NCBI GenBank assembly: GCA_927798255.1 | Contig: CAKMMH010000110.1 | Location: 1 to 6,399, forward strand | DNA length: 6,399 nucleotides | Direction of reading: 5' to 3' | DNA from: an uncultured bacterium | GTDB lineage: Bacteria > Bdellovibrionota_C > UBA2361 > CAKMMH01 | Part shown: positions 1 to 6,399 of the stretch, piece by piece | How positions within the stretch are numbered: the stretch's first letter is position 1 | Layout: each line of letters opens with the position of its first letter | The notes under the pieces: model-generated | Databases searched by the model: none | What the model saw: only the letters and a program-made list of their open reading frames with translations | What the model was told of the DNA's origin: nothing | Program-made: the position numbers and the translations under genes

Positions 1-2649
1 ATTAAGTGTCTCAAATCCTGCTTGAAATCCTAATTTTACAAATATTGATCTAGTATCTTTTGTAAATTCTCTATCATATATTAGATTTAATTTTTCTTTT
101 AATAACGGTTCATCTTTACATAATGTATTAAAATCTTCTATATATCTTTCAAACATCTTGACATCAATTTGAGAAATTTCTTCTAATTCTTTAGCTGTAA
201 ATAATTCAGGATATCTCTTAGAAATTTCGTACATAAATAATTTTGCTTGAAGTCTTCCAGCCTTTGTAGCGCTTTCTTCTAAAACATTTTCTTTATCTTT
301 TTCTGATTTAGCTGCTTTGTATTTTTCTGTGCTTAAAGATAATCTAGTATATTCTGTTAAACTCTCATTAAATTTTGTTAATTCAGAATCAGCGATAGTA
401 ATTTTTGTTTCATAATACGATATAAAGTCTTTTGATTTATATACTTTTAATGCATCTTCTTTACTATCTTGTTCTAGAAGCTTTATAATCAAATTTGATT
501 CTATTAAATTATTAATATTTTTGTTATTTGTTAATGTTTCTTTATAATCTAAATTCTTAAGAATAAGAAAACTATCTTCTGATAAATTTCCAAAATTATC
601 TAAAAAGCTCTGAAGATCTTGTTGATTTGGATTAACTGATAATTTAATTGATTGTAAAAATTTATTTCTAAATACTACTCTATCACTTAAAAGGCCTATA
701 ATTAAATTGTAATATTTACTATCTTTATCTAATATTTCATTAAAATTAATTTCTGATATTTCTTCTAATTTTTTATCATCTATTTGTAACAGTTCTATCA
801 ATAACTTTAAGTGCTCATTTTCTTTTATAGTTAAATTATCTGATTTTAAATTATTAATATCAATTGAAAGATTTGTAAAAATATTATTGATTCCAATATC
901 GTTCAGTTCTTTAAGAGTTTGTATGTTTTCTGATTCAAAAAATAATTTTATTGTTTGTAAATCAATATTATACTTTTTGCTATCATTATTTTCTTCGTAA
1001 GATTTTATACTGTTAAGAATATATTTTGCACACTTATTTTTTATTTCACCTTGTTTTTCTGTACTGATATTTAAATCATTGTTAACAAAGATTTGAGTAA
1101 TTAAGTTATTAAAATCGAATTTAGCTTCATTGTTATCACGTGAGATATCTAAATATGCAGTATCGTAATATAAAATTATCTGTTTACAAACATATCTTGT
1201 AACTACATCTGATAATATTTCTTCTTTGTTTATTCCTTCTTCTACTTTATAATTATCTCCAAGAGCAAAATTTAAATATTTCTCAAAAATATCATTACCG
1301 TGAGTATTTAATATTTCAGTTAATGGTGTATTTACTGCATCATGTAATTTATCTTTATATTCTTTTTTACTATAAACTTTTATTTCTTTACTTTCATTAG
1401 TGTCTAGATTTTCTTTATTAGAATTTTCTTCATTGTTAATATTAAATACAGGGGGATTTTCTAATTCTAATGTTTCTATTCCTAATAGTTTATTTCTAGC
1501 AATTAAGATTTTTTCTTGGTCTTCGCTTTCTATTGCAGCTAAGTAATTATTTATATCTATTATTCTTTCATCTTTATTTTCAGTTAATAAATTAATGTAA
1601 TTATTCCTATCTTTTTTAATCTGTTTAACTTCATCTACAGTTAAATCATTTTCACTTACGGCTGTTTTTAGCACTTTATACGCAGTATCTATTTGATTTG
1701 ATGCACAAGATTTATCATATTCATTATCGTTAACATCTGTGTCATTATTTTGTTTAAAATAATGTAATTTAGTTCCTATTTGCGATATCTGAGTTTTCCT
1801 TATACGTTCTTCTCTTTTTTGTTCTTTTGTGTCTGTATTTTGTGTCTTTTTGTCTGTTTTGCTTTCTAATTTGTTTTTTTGTTCATTTTCACTAGTTTTT
1901 TTGTCATCTTGGTTATTTTCAATATTGCTATATTCATTACTTCCTAATTTAAAAATTTCTATTAAACTATCTTCTATTAATTTTTCATCTTCATTTCTTA
2001 GTGCATCTTTTAATTTTTCTTTTGCTTTTTGTTCATCGTTTCCTATTTTATCTTCTGATGTTTCAGAGCTAGTTCTTAATAATGCGACTAGGTCACCATC
2101 TGATGATGTTAAAAGCTTATCTAATGCATTTTTTATATCATTTAGTCCCTTAGCTATTTGATATTTTTGAATATCATTATCAAGCTCCTCAAGGCTTTGC
2201 TGAATTATGTCCATTACTTTGGGAATACTTGTAAAAGTTACAATGCTTCCTTTTTTCTTTGTTTTCTTTTTTATAAGATTTTCAAAGATATTAAATAAAT
2301 CATTATGCAACCCCTCATTTTTGCTAGTTTCTTGATTATTTTGTTGAGTGTTATTTATAGTTTCACTATATATTTGATTTTCTTGCTGAATTTGTTGTTG
2401 ATTTCGTTGCTTTTCTACACTTTGTGCTATCTGATGTGTCGTTGTTTCTTGTTTACTTTTTGGTGTAACACCATCTTTTTTTGCACTATTTTGACTGTTT
2501 TTTTCTAGCTCTGCTTTTGCATTAATATCTCTTGTTTCACTGACACGTAGTGAACTATCTGATTTTGCAGTGTTTTCCCCCTTTGGCGTAGATTGCCTAG
2601 TGTTATTTTGACTTGTATTTGTACTGTTAGGGCCTAATTGTTCTGTCAC
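1..2649 (-). CDS. Large Asn/Lys/Glu-rich protein of unknown function (partial, C-terminus beyond window)
   Basis: The minus strand is open for 883 codons from a GTG at 2649-2647 to the window edge, with no stop. The GTG is the supported start. An AAAGG ribosome site lies 9 nt upstream, an in-frame TAA lies six codons upstream, and the first internal Met is residue 146, well inside the open frame. I do not recognise a family. Residues 1-115 are low-complexity and rich in Gln, Asn, Ser and Thr. A basic patch (KKKTKKK) lies at 127-133. Residues about 195-285 form a highly charged Lys/Glu/Asp linker, possibly partly coiled coil. From about 290 on the protein looks mostly alpha-helical and Leu/Ile/Asn-rich, like a helical-repeat or scaffold protein, though I see no clear repeat unit. 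There is no signal peptide or membrane segment, only four cysteines, and no tryptophan. It is transcribed divergently from the Tad-type pair. It could be a secreted effector, a cytoskeletal or structural protein, or an orphan. The coding frame is near certain; the function is unknown. Confidence 0.88.
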   Translation of the reverse strand, partial: MTEQLGPNSTNTSQNNTRQSTPKGENTAKSDSSLRVSETRDINAKAELEKNSQNSAKKDGVTPKSKQETTTHQIAQSVEKQRNQQQIQQENQIYSETINNTQQNNQETSKNEGLHNDLFNIFENLIKKKTKKKGSIVTFTSIPKVMDIIQQSLEELDNDIQKYQIAKGLNDIKNALDKLLTSSDGDLVALLRTSSETSEDKIGNDEQKAKEKLKDALRNEDEKLIEDSLIEIFKLGSNEYSNIENNQDDKKTSENEQKNKLESKTDKKTQNTDTKEQKREERIRKTQISQIGTKLHYFKQNNDTDVNDNEYDKSCASNQIDTAYKVLKTAVSENDLTVDEVKQIKKDRNNYINLLTENKDERIIDINNYLAAIESEDQEKILIARNKLLGIETLELENPPVFNINNEENSNKENLDTNESKEIKVYSKKEYKDKLHDAVNTPLTEILNTHGNDIFEKYLNFALGDNYKVEEGINKEEILSDVVTRYVCKQIILYYDTAYLDISRDNNEAKFDFNNLITQIFVNNDLNISTEKQGEIKNKCAKYILNSIKSYEENNDSKKYNIDLQTIKLFFESENIQTLKELNDIGINNIFTNLSIDINNLKSDNLTIKENEHLKLLIELLQIDDKKLEEISEINFNEILDKDSKYYNLIIGLLSDRVVFRNKFLQSIKLSVNPNQQDLQSFLDNFGNLSEDSFLILKNLDYKETLTNNKNINNLIESNLIIKLLEQDSKEDALKVYKSKDFISYYETKITIADSELTKFNESLTEYTRLSLSTEKYKAAKSEKDKENVLEESATKAGRLQAKLFMYEISKRYPELFTAKELEEISQIDVKMFERYIEDFNTLCKDEPLLKEKLNLIYDREFTKDTRSIFVKLGFQAGFETLN

Positions 2650-2658
2650 AAAACCATA

Positions 2659-2663
2659 CCTTT
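2659..2663 (-). promoter_or_regulatory. Ribosome binding site of the large minus-strand gene
   Basis: On the minus strand AAAGG stands 9 nt before the GTG at 2649. A nearer ATG at 2656-2654 lies in another frame and hits a TGA after three codons, so this site selects the GTG. It is one of the few recognisable Shine-Dalgarno-like sites in the window. Confidence 0.6.
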
Positions 2664-2667
2664 ATTG

Positions 2668-2692
2668 CTTAACGATCATATATATCGTTAAG
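2668..2692. promoter_or_regulatory. Perfect 9-bp inverted repeat, candidate operator over the transcription start
   Basis: The arms CTTAACGAT (2668-2676) and ATCGTTAAG (2684-2692) are exact reverse complements separated by 7 nt (CATATAT). The repeat lies just downstream of the predicted -10 box of the large minus-strand gene, so it should cover the start point of transcription. That position suits a dimeric repressor. As RNA it could also fold into a hairpin in the 5' leader, close to the ribosome site, if transcription begins far enough upstream. It has no U-run, so it is not a terminator. Confidence 0.5.
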
Positions 2693-2694
2693 AA

Positions 2695-2722
2695 TTTATA
2701 TTTTTTAATACTTTGAATTCAA
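2695..2722 (-). promoter_or_regulatory. Sigma70-like promoter of the large minus-strand gene
   Basis: Read on the minus strand, a -35 box TTGAAT (2722-2717, four of six consensus bases) is followed after 16 bp by a -10 box TATAAA (2700-2695, five of six). Transcription would start near 2688, leaving a leader of about 40 nt before the GTG start at 2649. The AT-rich background makes chance matches easy, but box quality, spacing and placement all agree. Confidence 0.5.
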
Positions 2723-2732
2723 AAATTTTTGA
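2712..2732. repeat. Two overlapping perfect palindromes in the divergent promoter region
   Basis: TTTGAATTCAAA (2712-2723, 12 bp) and TCAAAAATTTTTGA (2719-2732, 14 bp) are each perfectly self-complementary, and they overlap. The first covers the -35 box of the leftward promoter. They may be protein-binding sites or bendable A-tract DNA. Palindromes of A and T arise easily in DNA of this composition, so function is uncertain. Confidence 0.35.
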
Positions 2733-2774
2733 TAAAAAAAGCTAAAACTTAACGTTTAATTATCCGACAATAAC

Positions 2775-2780
2775 TATAAT
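2775..2780 (+). promoter_or_regulatory. Probable -10 box of the Tad-type gene pair
   Basis: A consensus TATAAT stands 19 nt before the ATG at 2800, which predicts a leader of only about 12 nt. No good -35 box is found at the usual 16-18 bp. The nearest match, TTAACG at 2749-2754, is 20 bp away and is part of the repeated CTTAACG motif, so activation by a bound protein is possible. No Shine-Dalgarno sequence precedes the ATG. Confidence 0.4.
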
Positions 2781-2799
2781 GATTCTAAAATATTAATTT

Positions 2800-3342
2800 A
2801 TGAAAAATTATTATAATTATAAAAATCAAAGAGGTGTTGCATTAGTAGAGTTAGCAGTAGTTCTTCCTATGCTTCTTTTATTATTTATTGCATTTTTAGC
2901 TGCAATAAGAGTTTTTACAACTTATAACGCTGTTGGTAATATTGCCCGTGTAGGAACTCTTTGGGCAAGTTCAAAGATTGGCAAAAATTTAGACTGTTCT
3001 TCAAGCAAATCAAATAGTGATTATACTTCCAATAGCTCCATTACAGATTATAATGATTGTGTAAAATTAGCAGTTGCCAAAATGAATGAGGTAGCTAAAA
3101 AATATGAAGGGAAATTATTAGACAACGAAATTCATTATGATATAGACATTAATGATAATGATGGAGCTGGGCCATGTTTTGTTACTGTGGAAGCTTGGGT
3201 TAAGTATAAAGACCCAATTTTTGGTCAAAATGTAGATTTTGGAATGGGTGCAGGCTTTACTAGCTATAATAGTGAGGGGGATGCTAAAATTTCATTCACA
3301 GCTAAAGCGTATAGAGGCGAAAAGTGTAAAAGTGATGAATAA
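2800..3342 (+). CDS. TadE-type pseudopilin, type IVb prepilin-like
   Basis: This 180-residue protein has a short basic leader (residues 1-12, ending in Gly12), then a hydrophobic segment of about 26 residues (13-38). Glu17 is at +5 relative to cleavage after Gly12, as in type IV prepilins, and the motif ALVELAVVLP is typical of the TadE family. The leader would be removed by a prepilin peptidase (TadV or PilD type), leaving the protein anchored in the inner membrane or built into a pilus as a minor subunit. The exported part (about 40-180) carries four cysteines (66, 87, 126, 176), possibly two disulfides, and an acidic D/N-rich stretch near 113-124. The ATG at 2800 follows an in-frame TAA at 2794 and is the only start that keeps the leader, although no ribosome site is visible. 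The next gene overlaps its 3' end, indicating an operon. The Tad assembly genes are not in the window. The family call is confident; the exact role is not. Confidence 0.85.
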   Translation: MKNYYNYKNQRGVALVELAVVLPMLLLLFIAFLAAIRVFTTYNAVGNIARVGTLWASSKIGKNLDCSSSKSNSDYTSNSSITDYNDCVKLAVAKMNEVAKKYEGKLLDNEIHYDIDINDNDGAGPCFVTVEAWVKYKDPIFGQNVDFGMGAGFTSYNSEGDAKISFTAKAYRGEKCKSDE

Positions 3343-4024
3343 TAATATGAAAAGAAAATTATCAAATCAAAATGGTGCAATATTAATTATGACAGTTTTA
3401 CTTGTAACAGTATATATAGGATTAGCTGCACTATTTGTTGATGGTTTTAGAATGTATGAAACAAAGCAACAAATTGACTCATTTGCTGAATATCAAACAG
3501 AAAGTTTAAATAAATGGATTACAGAGTTTAAGAAGTCTAATGGTATTTGCCAAAAAGATTGTAAAGTAGATTTTGCAGATTGTATGCAAGAGCAACAACA
3601 AAATCAAGACTGTACTGCAGATCTTGATGGTTGCACTAGTAAGTGTAATATTGATCACCCAATAATTACAAGTGAAAACTTTAATAATAATACAAAATTT
3701 GAAACTTTTAAAACAAATATTAAAATTGATAGCAATAATTCATTTAATAAATTAATAGGAAAATCAGGTGGTGATGATCAATATAATTGTGATTATTATG
3801 AGCATTGCGAAGAAGATGCAAGTGGTATGAGACCGCAAGGCATAAGATGTCAATTTAATTATAAAATTGACACTAATCAATTTCTTTTTGCACAAATTTG
3901 GGGAAAAGAACAGGAATTTATAATCAATGATTGTGTTGTATCATGTTATAATGAAAATTTAGCTAGTAATTATATATTCCCGTATTATTTTGAAAAATGT
4001 AGTGAAAGTGCAAGTTCCTCTTAA
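3335..4024 (+). CDS. TadG-like cysteine-rich membrane-anchored protein
   Basis: From the ATG at 3335 this protein has 229 residues and overlaps the preceding gene by 8 nt. An ATG at 3347 (225 residues) is equally plausible, and neither has a clear ribosome site, so translational coupling is likely. A start at 3239 would bury about 100 nt in the tadE-type gene and place the anchor far from the N-terminus, so I reject it. Residues 1-14 are a basic leader ending in Gly14. A hydrophobic anchor (15-35) ends in the FVDGFR motif typical of TadG-like N-termini. Unlike its neighbour it has no Glu at +5. The exported domain (about 40-229) has 12 cysteines, an even number fitting disulfides. Six of them (72-104) form a symmetric array C-X3-C-X6-C-X9-C-X6-C-X3-C. 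TadG proteins usually carry a larger C-terminal region, some with a von Willebrand domain; none is seen here. It probably works with the adjacent pseudopilin in a Flp or Tad pilus at the envelope. Function of the Cys-rich domain is unknown. Confidence 0.75.
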   Translation: MNNNMKRKLSNQNGAILIMTVLLVTVYIGLAALFVDGFRMYETKQQIDSFAEYQTESLNKWITEFKKSNGICQKDCKVDFADCMQEQQQNQDCTADLDGCTSKCNIDHPIITSENFNNNTKFETFKTNIKIDSNNSFNKLIGKSGGDDQYNCDYYEHCEEDASGMRPQGIRCQFNYKIDTNQFLFAQIWGKEQEFIINDCVVSCYNENLASNYIFPYYFEKCSESASSS

Positions 4025-5823
4025 TTATCATCAACTTTTAGTACAGCTAAAAATGCCTCTTGCGAAATACTTACTTTTCCGAGCTTTTTCATTTTCTTTT
4101 TACCTTCTTTTTGTTTTTCAAGAAGTTTTCTTTTTCTTGTAATATCCCCCCCGTAGCATTTTGCTAGTACATTTTTTCTAAGAGCTTTTACGGTACTTCT
4201 AGCAATCACTTTGCCACCAACTACTGCTTGAATTGGAACAACAAACATCTGTCTTTCTATTAATTCTTTTAATTTTTCCGTTAAAGCTTGTCCATGATGA
4301 AAAGCTTTACTCTTATGAACAATTGTAGAAAGAGCATCTACGGTTTCTTCATTGACACGAATATCTAATTTTACAAGCGCAGCTTCTCTATATTCTTTTA
4401 ATTCATAATCAAATGAAGCATATCCCTTTGTAAGACTTTTTAATTTATCATGAAAATCTAAAATAATCTCATTTAAAGGTAAATCATAAGTTATAACTAC
4501 ACGCTCGCCATTTGCATAAAAATTAATATTATCTTGAACTCCCCTTTTTTCTTCACAAAGTTTTATTATATTTCCTACATATTCTTCTGGTGAATGAATT
4601 GTAACAAGCGCTATAGGCTCTTCAATATGAGTATAAGAACCGGCATCAGGAAGCTTAGATGGGTTGTCTACATTAACGATTGTTCCGTTTTTCATATGAA
4701 CTTTATATACAACTGTTGGCGCAGTGGATATTAGATTTAAGTTGAATTCTCGCTCTAATCTTTCCCTTATGACTTCCATGTGTAAAAGTCCAAGATACCC
4801 ACAACGAAATCCAAAACCAAGGGCTACTGAGCTTTCTGGTTCATATGTAAAAGAGGCATCATTTAAACTAAGTTTTTCAAGCGCTGAACGAAGTTCTCCA
4901 TATTCGTCAGCTTCAATAGGAAAAAGTCCACCAAAAACTACAGACTTAGTTTCTTTAAATCCTTCTAGAGGTTCTTTTGCAGGCGTTAAAGCCAAAGTTA
5001 CAGTGTCTCCTATCTTTACATCTTTTAAATTCTTAATAGCAGCTGAAAAGTATCCTACCTCACCACTTTTTAAACAGTCAACATCTTTTGGATATGGAGT
5101 AAAAACACCAGTTTTGTATACCTCGTGAGTTGTGCCTGTACTAATAAATTGAATTTTATCTTTAGGAGAAAGAATACCATCTTTTATTCTTACTTGAACA
5201 ACTGCTCCTAAAAAAGAATCAAACCATGAATCGTATACAAGCGCTCTTAATTCTTTTGTTTCATCATTTTTCTTTGGAGCAGGAATTCTTTTTACTATAG
5301 CTTCTAATACATCATGTACACCTTCACCAGTTTTAGCACTAATTAAAATTGCATCACTTGCATCAATTCCAATAATATCCTCAATTTCTTGTTTTACTTT
5401 TTCGACATTTGCACTAGCTAGATCTATTTTATTAAGAACAGGTATTATTTCTAAGTTATTTTCAATTGCAAGATAAACATTAGCAAGAGTTTGTGCCTCT
5501 ACGCCTTGTGTCGCATCTACAACTAAAAGAGCCCCCTCACACGCTGCAAGGCTTCTAGAAACCTCATAATTAAAATCAACATGCCCAGGAGTATCAATCA
5601 AGTTAAGTTCATAAACATTGCCATCATCTGCTTTATAGCTTAAACATACAGTTTGTGCTTTAATGGTAATTCCTCGCTCTCTTTCTAGATCAAGTCTGTC
5701 TAAAAACTGCTCTTGCATTTGCCTAGCATCTAAAGCTCCAGTAAGCTCTAAAATTCTATCTGCTAGAGTAGATTTTCCGTGATCGATATGTGCAATAATA
5801 CTAAAATTCCTAATGTTATTCAT
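4021..5823 (-). CDS. lepA: Elongation factor 4 (LepA), ribosomal back-translocase GTPase
   Basis: This complete 600-residue protein is of normal family length. LepA binds ribosomes, hydrolyses GTP and helps stalled or mis-set elongation or subunit assembly, acting in the cytoplasm with some membrane association. All GTPase motifs are intact: G1 AHIDHGKST (11-19), G2 RGIT (50-53), G3 DTPGH with catalytic His81 (77-81), G4 NKID (131-134) and G5 SAK (162-164). Domain II (about 187-280), the EF-G-like domains III and V (about 295-480) and the LepA-specific C-terminal domain follow, the last with [12 protein letters not shown] (555-566) and a Lys-rich 566-580 stretch. The start ATG is 9 nt after the stop of the decarboxylase gene, so the two are probably one transcript. 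No strong ribosome site is visible. Its last 4 nt interlock with the stop of the convergent tadG-like gene. The residue Y557-G558-G559 is encoded across a run of seven Gs. Identity is certain. Confidence 0.98.
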   Translation of the reverse strand: MNNIRNFSIIAHIDHGKSTLADRILELTGALDARQMQEQFLDRLDLERERGITIKAQTVCLSYKADDGNVYELNLIDTPGHVDFNYEVSRSLAACEGALLVVDATQGVEAQTLANVYLAIENNLEIIPVLNKIDLASANVEKVKQEIEDIIGIDASDAILISAKTGEGVHDVLEAIVKRIPAPKKNDETKELRALVYDSWFDSFLGAVVQVRIKDGILSPKDKIQFISTGTTHEVYKTGVFTPYPKDVDCLKSGEVGYFSAAIKNLKDVKIGDTVTLALTPAKEPLEGFKETKSVVFGGLFPIEADEYGELRSALEKLSLNDASFTYEPESSVALGFGFRCGYLGLLHMEVIRERLEREFNLNLISTAPTVVYKVHMKNGTIVNVDNPSKLPDAGSYTHIEEPIALVTIHSPEEYVGNIIKLCEEKRGVQDNINFYANGERVVITYDLPLNEIILDFHDKLKSLTKGYASFDYELKEYREAALVKLDIRVNEETVDALSTIVHKSKAFHHGQALTEKLKELIERQMFVVPIQAVVGGKVIARSTVKALRKNVLAKCYGGDITRKRKLLEKQKEGKKKMKKLGKVSISQEAFLAVLKVDDN

Positions 5824-5832
5824 TTGATTAAT

Positions 5833-6399
5833 TTATAAATTTTCTCTTAATCTTTTGTCAAAATCCTCAATAGTTCTTTTTAACCCTTCATCTACTGAAA
5901 TTTTCGGTTCCCAATTAAGTTTTTCTTTTGCAAGCGTGATATCAGGTTTTCTTCTTTTAGGGTCATCTTGAGGAAGCGGTCTGTATACAATCTTGGATTT
6001 CGAATTAGTAAGAGTAATAATCTTTGTTGCAAGCTCTTTCATATTTAATTCAGTTGGATTGCCTAAATTACAAGGTCCAAAAAAGTCTTTTTTAGCTATC
6101 ATTTTTACAAAACCTTGAATTAAATCCTCTACAAAACAAAAAGAACGAGTTTGTGTTCCATCTCCATATATTGTAATGTCTTCACCTTTTAATGCTTGAA
6201 CTATAAAATTTGATACCACACGTCCGTCGTTAAATAACATTCTAGGGCCATAAGTATTGAAAATTCGAACGATCTTAGTATTTACGTTATTTTGTACTCT
6301 ATAATTCATAGCAAGTGTTTCAGCAATTCTTTTTCCCTCATCATAACAACTTCTTGGTCCTACTGTGTTAACATTTCCCCAGTAAGTTTCTTTTTGAGG
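5833..6399 (-). CDS. UDP-glucuronate decarboxylase (UDP-xylose synthase), C-terminal part
   Basis: The frame is open from the window edge (6399) to a TAA at 5835-5833, giving the last 188 residues; family members have about 310-345, so the N-terminal NAD-binding Rossmann half lies outside. An internal ATG at 6309 is not the start, because conserved family sequence continues upstream of it. Visible motifs are YWGNVN (6-11), [11 protein letters not shown] (14-24) with the short-chain dehydrogenase pair Tyr19 and Lys23, [10 protein letters not shown] (45-54), NDGRVVSNF (57-65), [10 protein letters not shown] (78-87), NLGNP (111-115) and a [10 protein letters not shown] stretch (145-154). This pattern matches UDP-xylose synthases better than UDP-glucose 4-epimerases or dTDP-glucose 4,6-dehydratases. 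The enzyme converts UDP-glucuronate to UDP-xylose with bound NAD, in the cytoplasm, for surface polysaccharides or glycoconjugates. It ends 9 nt before lepA. The superfamily is certain; the exact substrate is very likely but not proven. Confidence 0.88.
   Translation of the reverse strand, partial: PQKETYWGNVNTVGPRSCYDEGKRIAETLAMNYRVQNNVNTKIVRIFNTYGPRMLFNDGRVVSNFIVQALKGEDITIYGDGTQTRSFCFVEDLIQGFVKMIAKKDFFGPCNLGNPTELNMKELATKIITLTNSKSKIVYRPLPQDDPKRRKPDITLAKEKLNWEPKISVDEGLKRTIEDFDKRLRENL

Noticed and set aside
1829..2161. Plus-strand open frame of 110 codons, Ser/Phe/Leu-rich
   Set aside because: It lies fully antisense to the long minus-strand gene, and its composition is what the complement of Lys/Glu/Asp codons gives. 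It has no ribosome site.
2305..2508. Plus-strand open frame of 67 codons with a membrane-like hydrophobic composition
   Set aside because: It is antisense to the low-complexity head of the large gene. The hydrophobicity is the mirror of Gln/Asn/Lys codons, and there is no promoter or ribosome site.
3239..3334. N-terminal extension of the TadG-like protein from an upstream ATG
   Set aside because: It overlaps the pseudopilin gene in another frame, adds no leader-like sequence, and would move the membrane anchor about 46 residues inward.
4036..4052. TTTTAG/CTAAAA hairpin with a 5-nt loop near the lepA 3' end, as a possible terminator
   Set aside because: The stem is only six mostly A-T pairs, it lies within the lepA coding region, and no U-run follows on either strand.
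4724..5128. Plus-strand open frame of 134 codons
   Set aside because: It is entirely antisense to conserved lepA sequence, with no family resemblance.
1..6399. CRISPR array, tRNA or rRNA gene, insertion sequence, or riboswitch
   Set aside because: I see no regularly spaced direct repeats, no tRNA-like cloverleaf with a TTCGA-type loop, no rRNA segments, no transposase or terminal repeats, and the only gene-free stretch is 150 bp of promoter-like DNA.

Overview
The window is strongly AT-rich bacterial DNA using the standard code. The best taxonomic marker is a complete LepA (EF4). Its wording (an ERERGITIK switch region, a [12 protein letters not shown] tail and a [11 protein letters not shown] end) looks proteobacterial and, to my eye, closest to the deltaproteobacterial lineages in the broad sense (Bdellovibrionota, SAR324, Desulfobacterota and similar). 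This is recognition by eye, not a search. The low GC would fit a streamlined marine or host-associated member.

Layout. Positions 1-2649 (minus strand) hold one uninterrupted open frame of 883 codons. It starts at a GTG and runs off the left edge of the window. It encodes a large, hydrophilic, Asn/Lys/Glu-rich protein that I cannot assign to a family. Positions 2650-2799 are a 150-bp divergent regulatory region with a sigma70-like promoter for the big gene, a perfect 9-bp inverted repeat over its predicted transcription start, further palindromes, and a -10 box for the rightward genes. Positions 2800-4024 (plus strand) are a two-gene unit: a TadE-type pseudopilin with a clear type IV prepilin leader, then a TadG-like, cysteine-rich protein with a similar N-terminal anchor. 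The minus strand resumes with lepA (4021-5823). Upstream of lepA, and running off the right edge, is the C-terminal part of a UDP-glucuronate decarboxylase (5833-6399).

How the parts relate. The two Tad-type proteins are probably envelope-exported minor pilins or pilus-associated proteins of a tight-adherence (Flp) or related type IV pilus system. None of the Tad machinery (TadA ATPase, TadB/C, RcpA secretin, TadV peptidase) lies in the window, so they must depend on genes elsewhere. The big minus-strand gene shares their intergenic region and could be co-regulated, but no functional link is shown. The decarboxylase gene and lepA are 9 nt apart and are probably co-transcribed. They have no obvious shared function: one makes UDP-xylose for surface glycans, the other is a translation GTPase. 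lepA and the tadG-like gene converge with interlocking stop codons and no visible terminator between them.

The most unusual items are the mirror-symmetric cysteine array in the TadG-like protein, the unassigned giant protein with no tryptophan in its visible 883 residues, and the repeated CTTAACG motif in the divergent promoter region.
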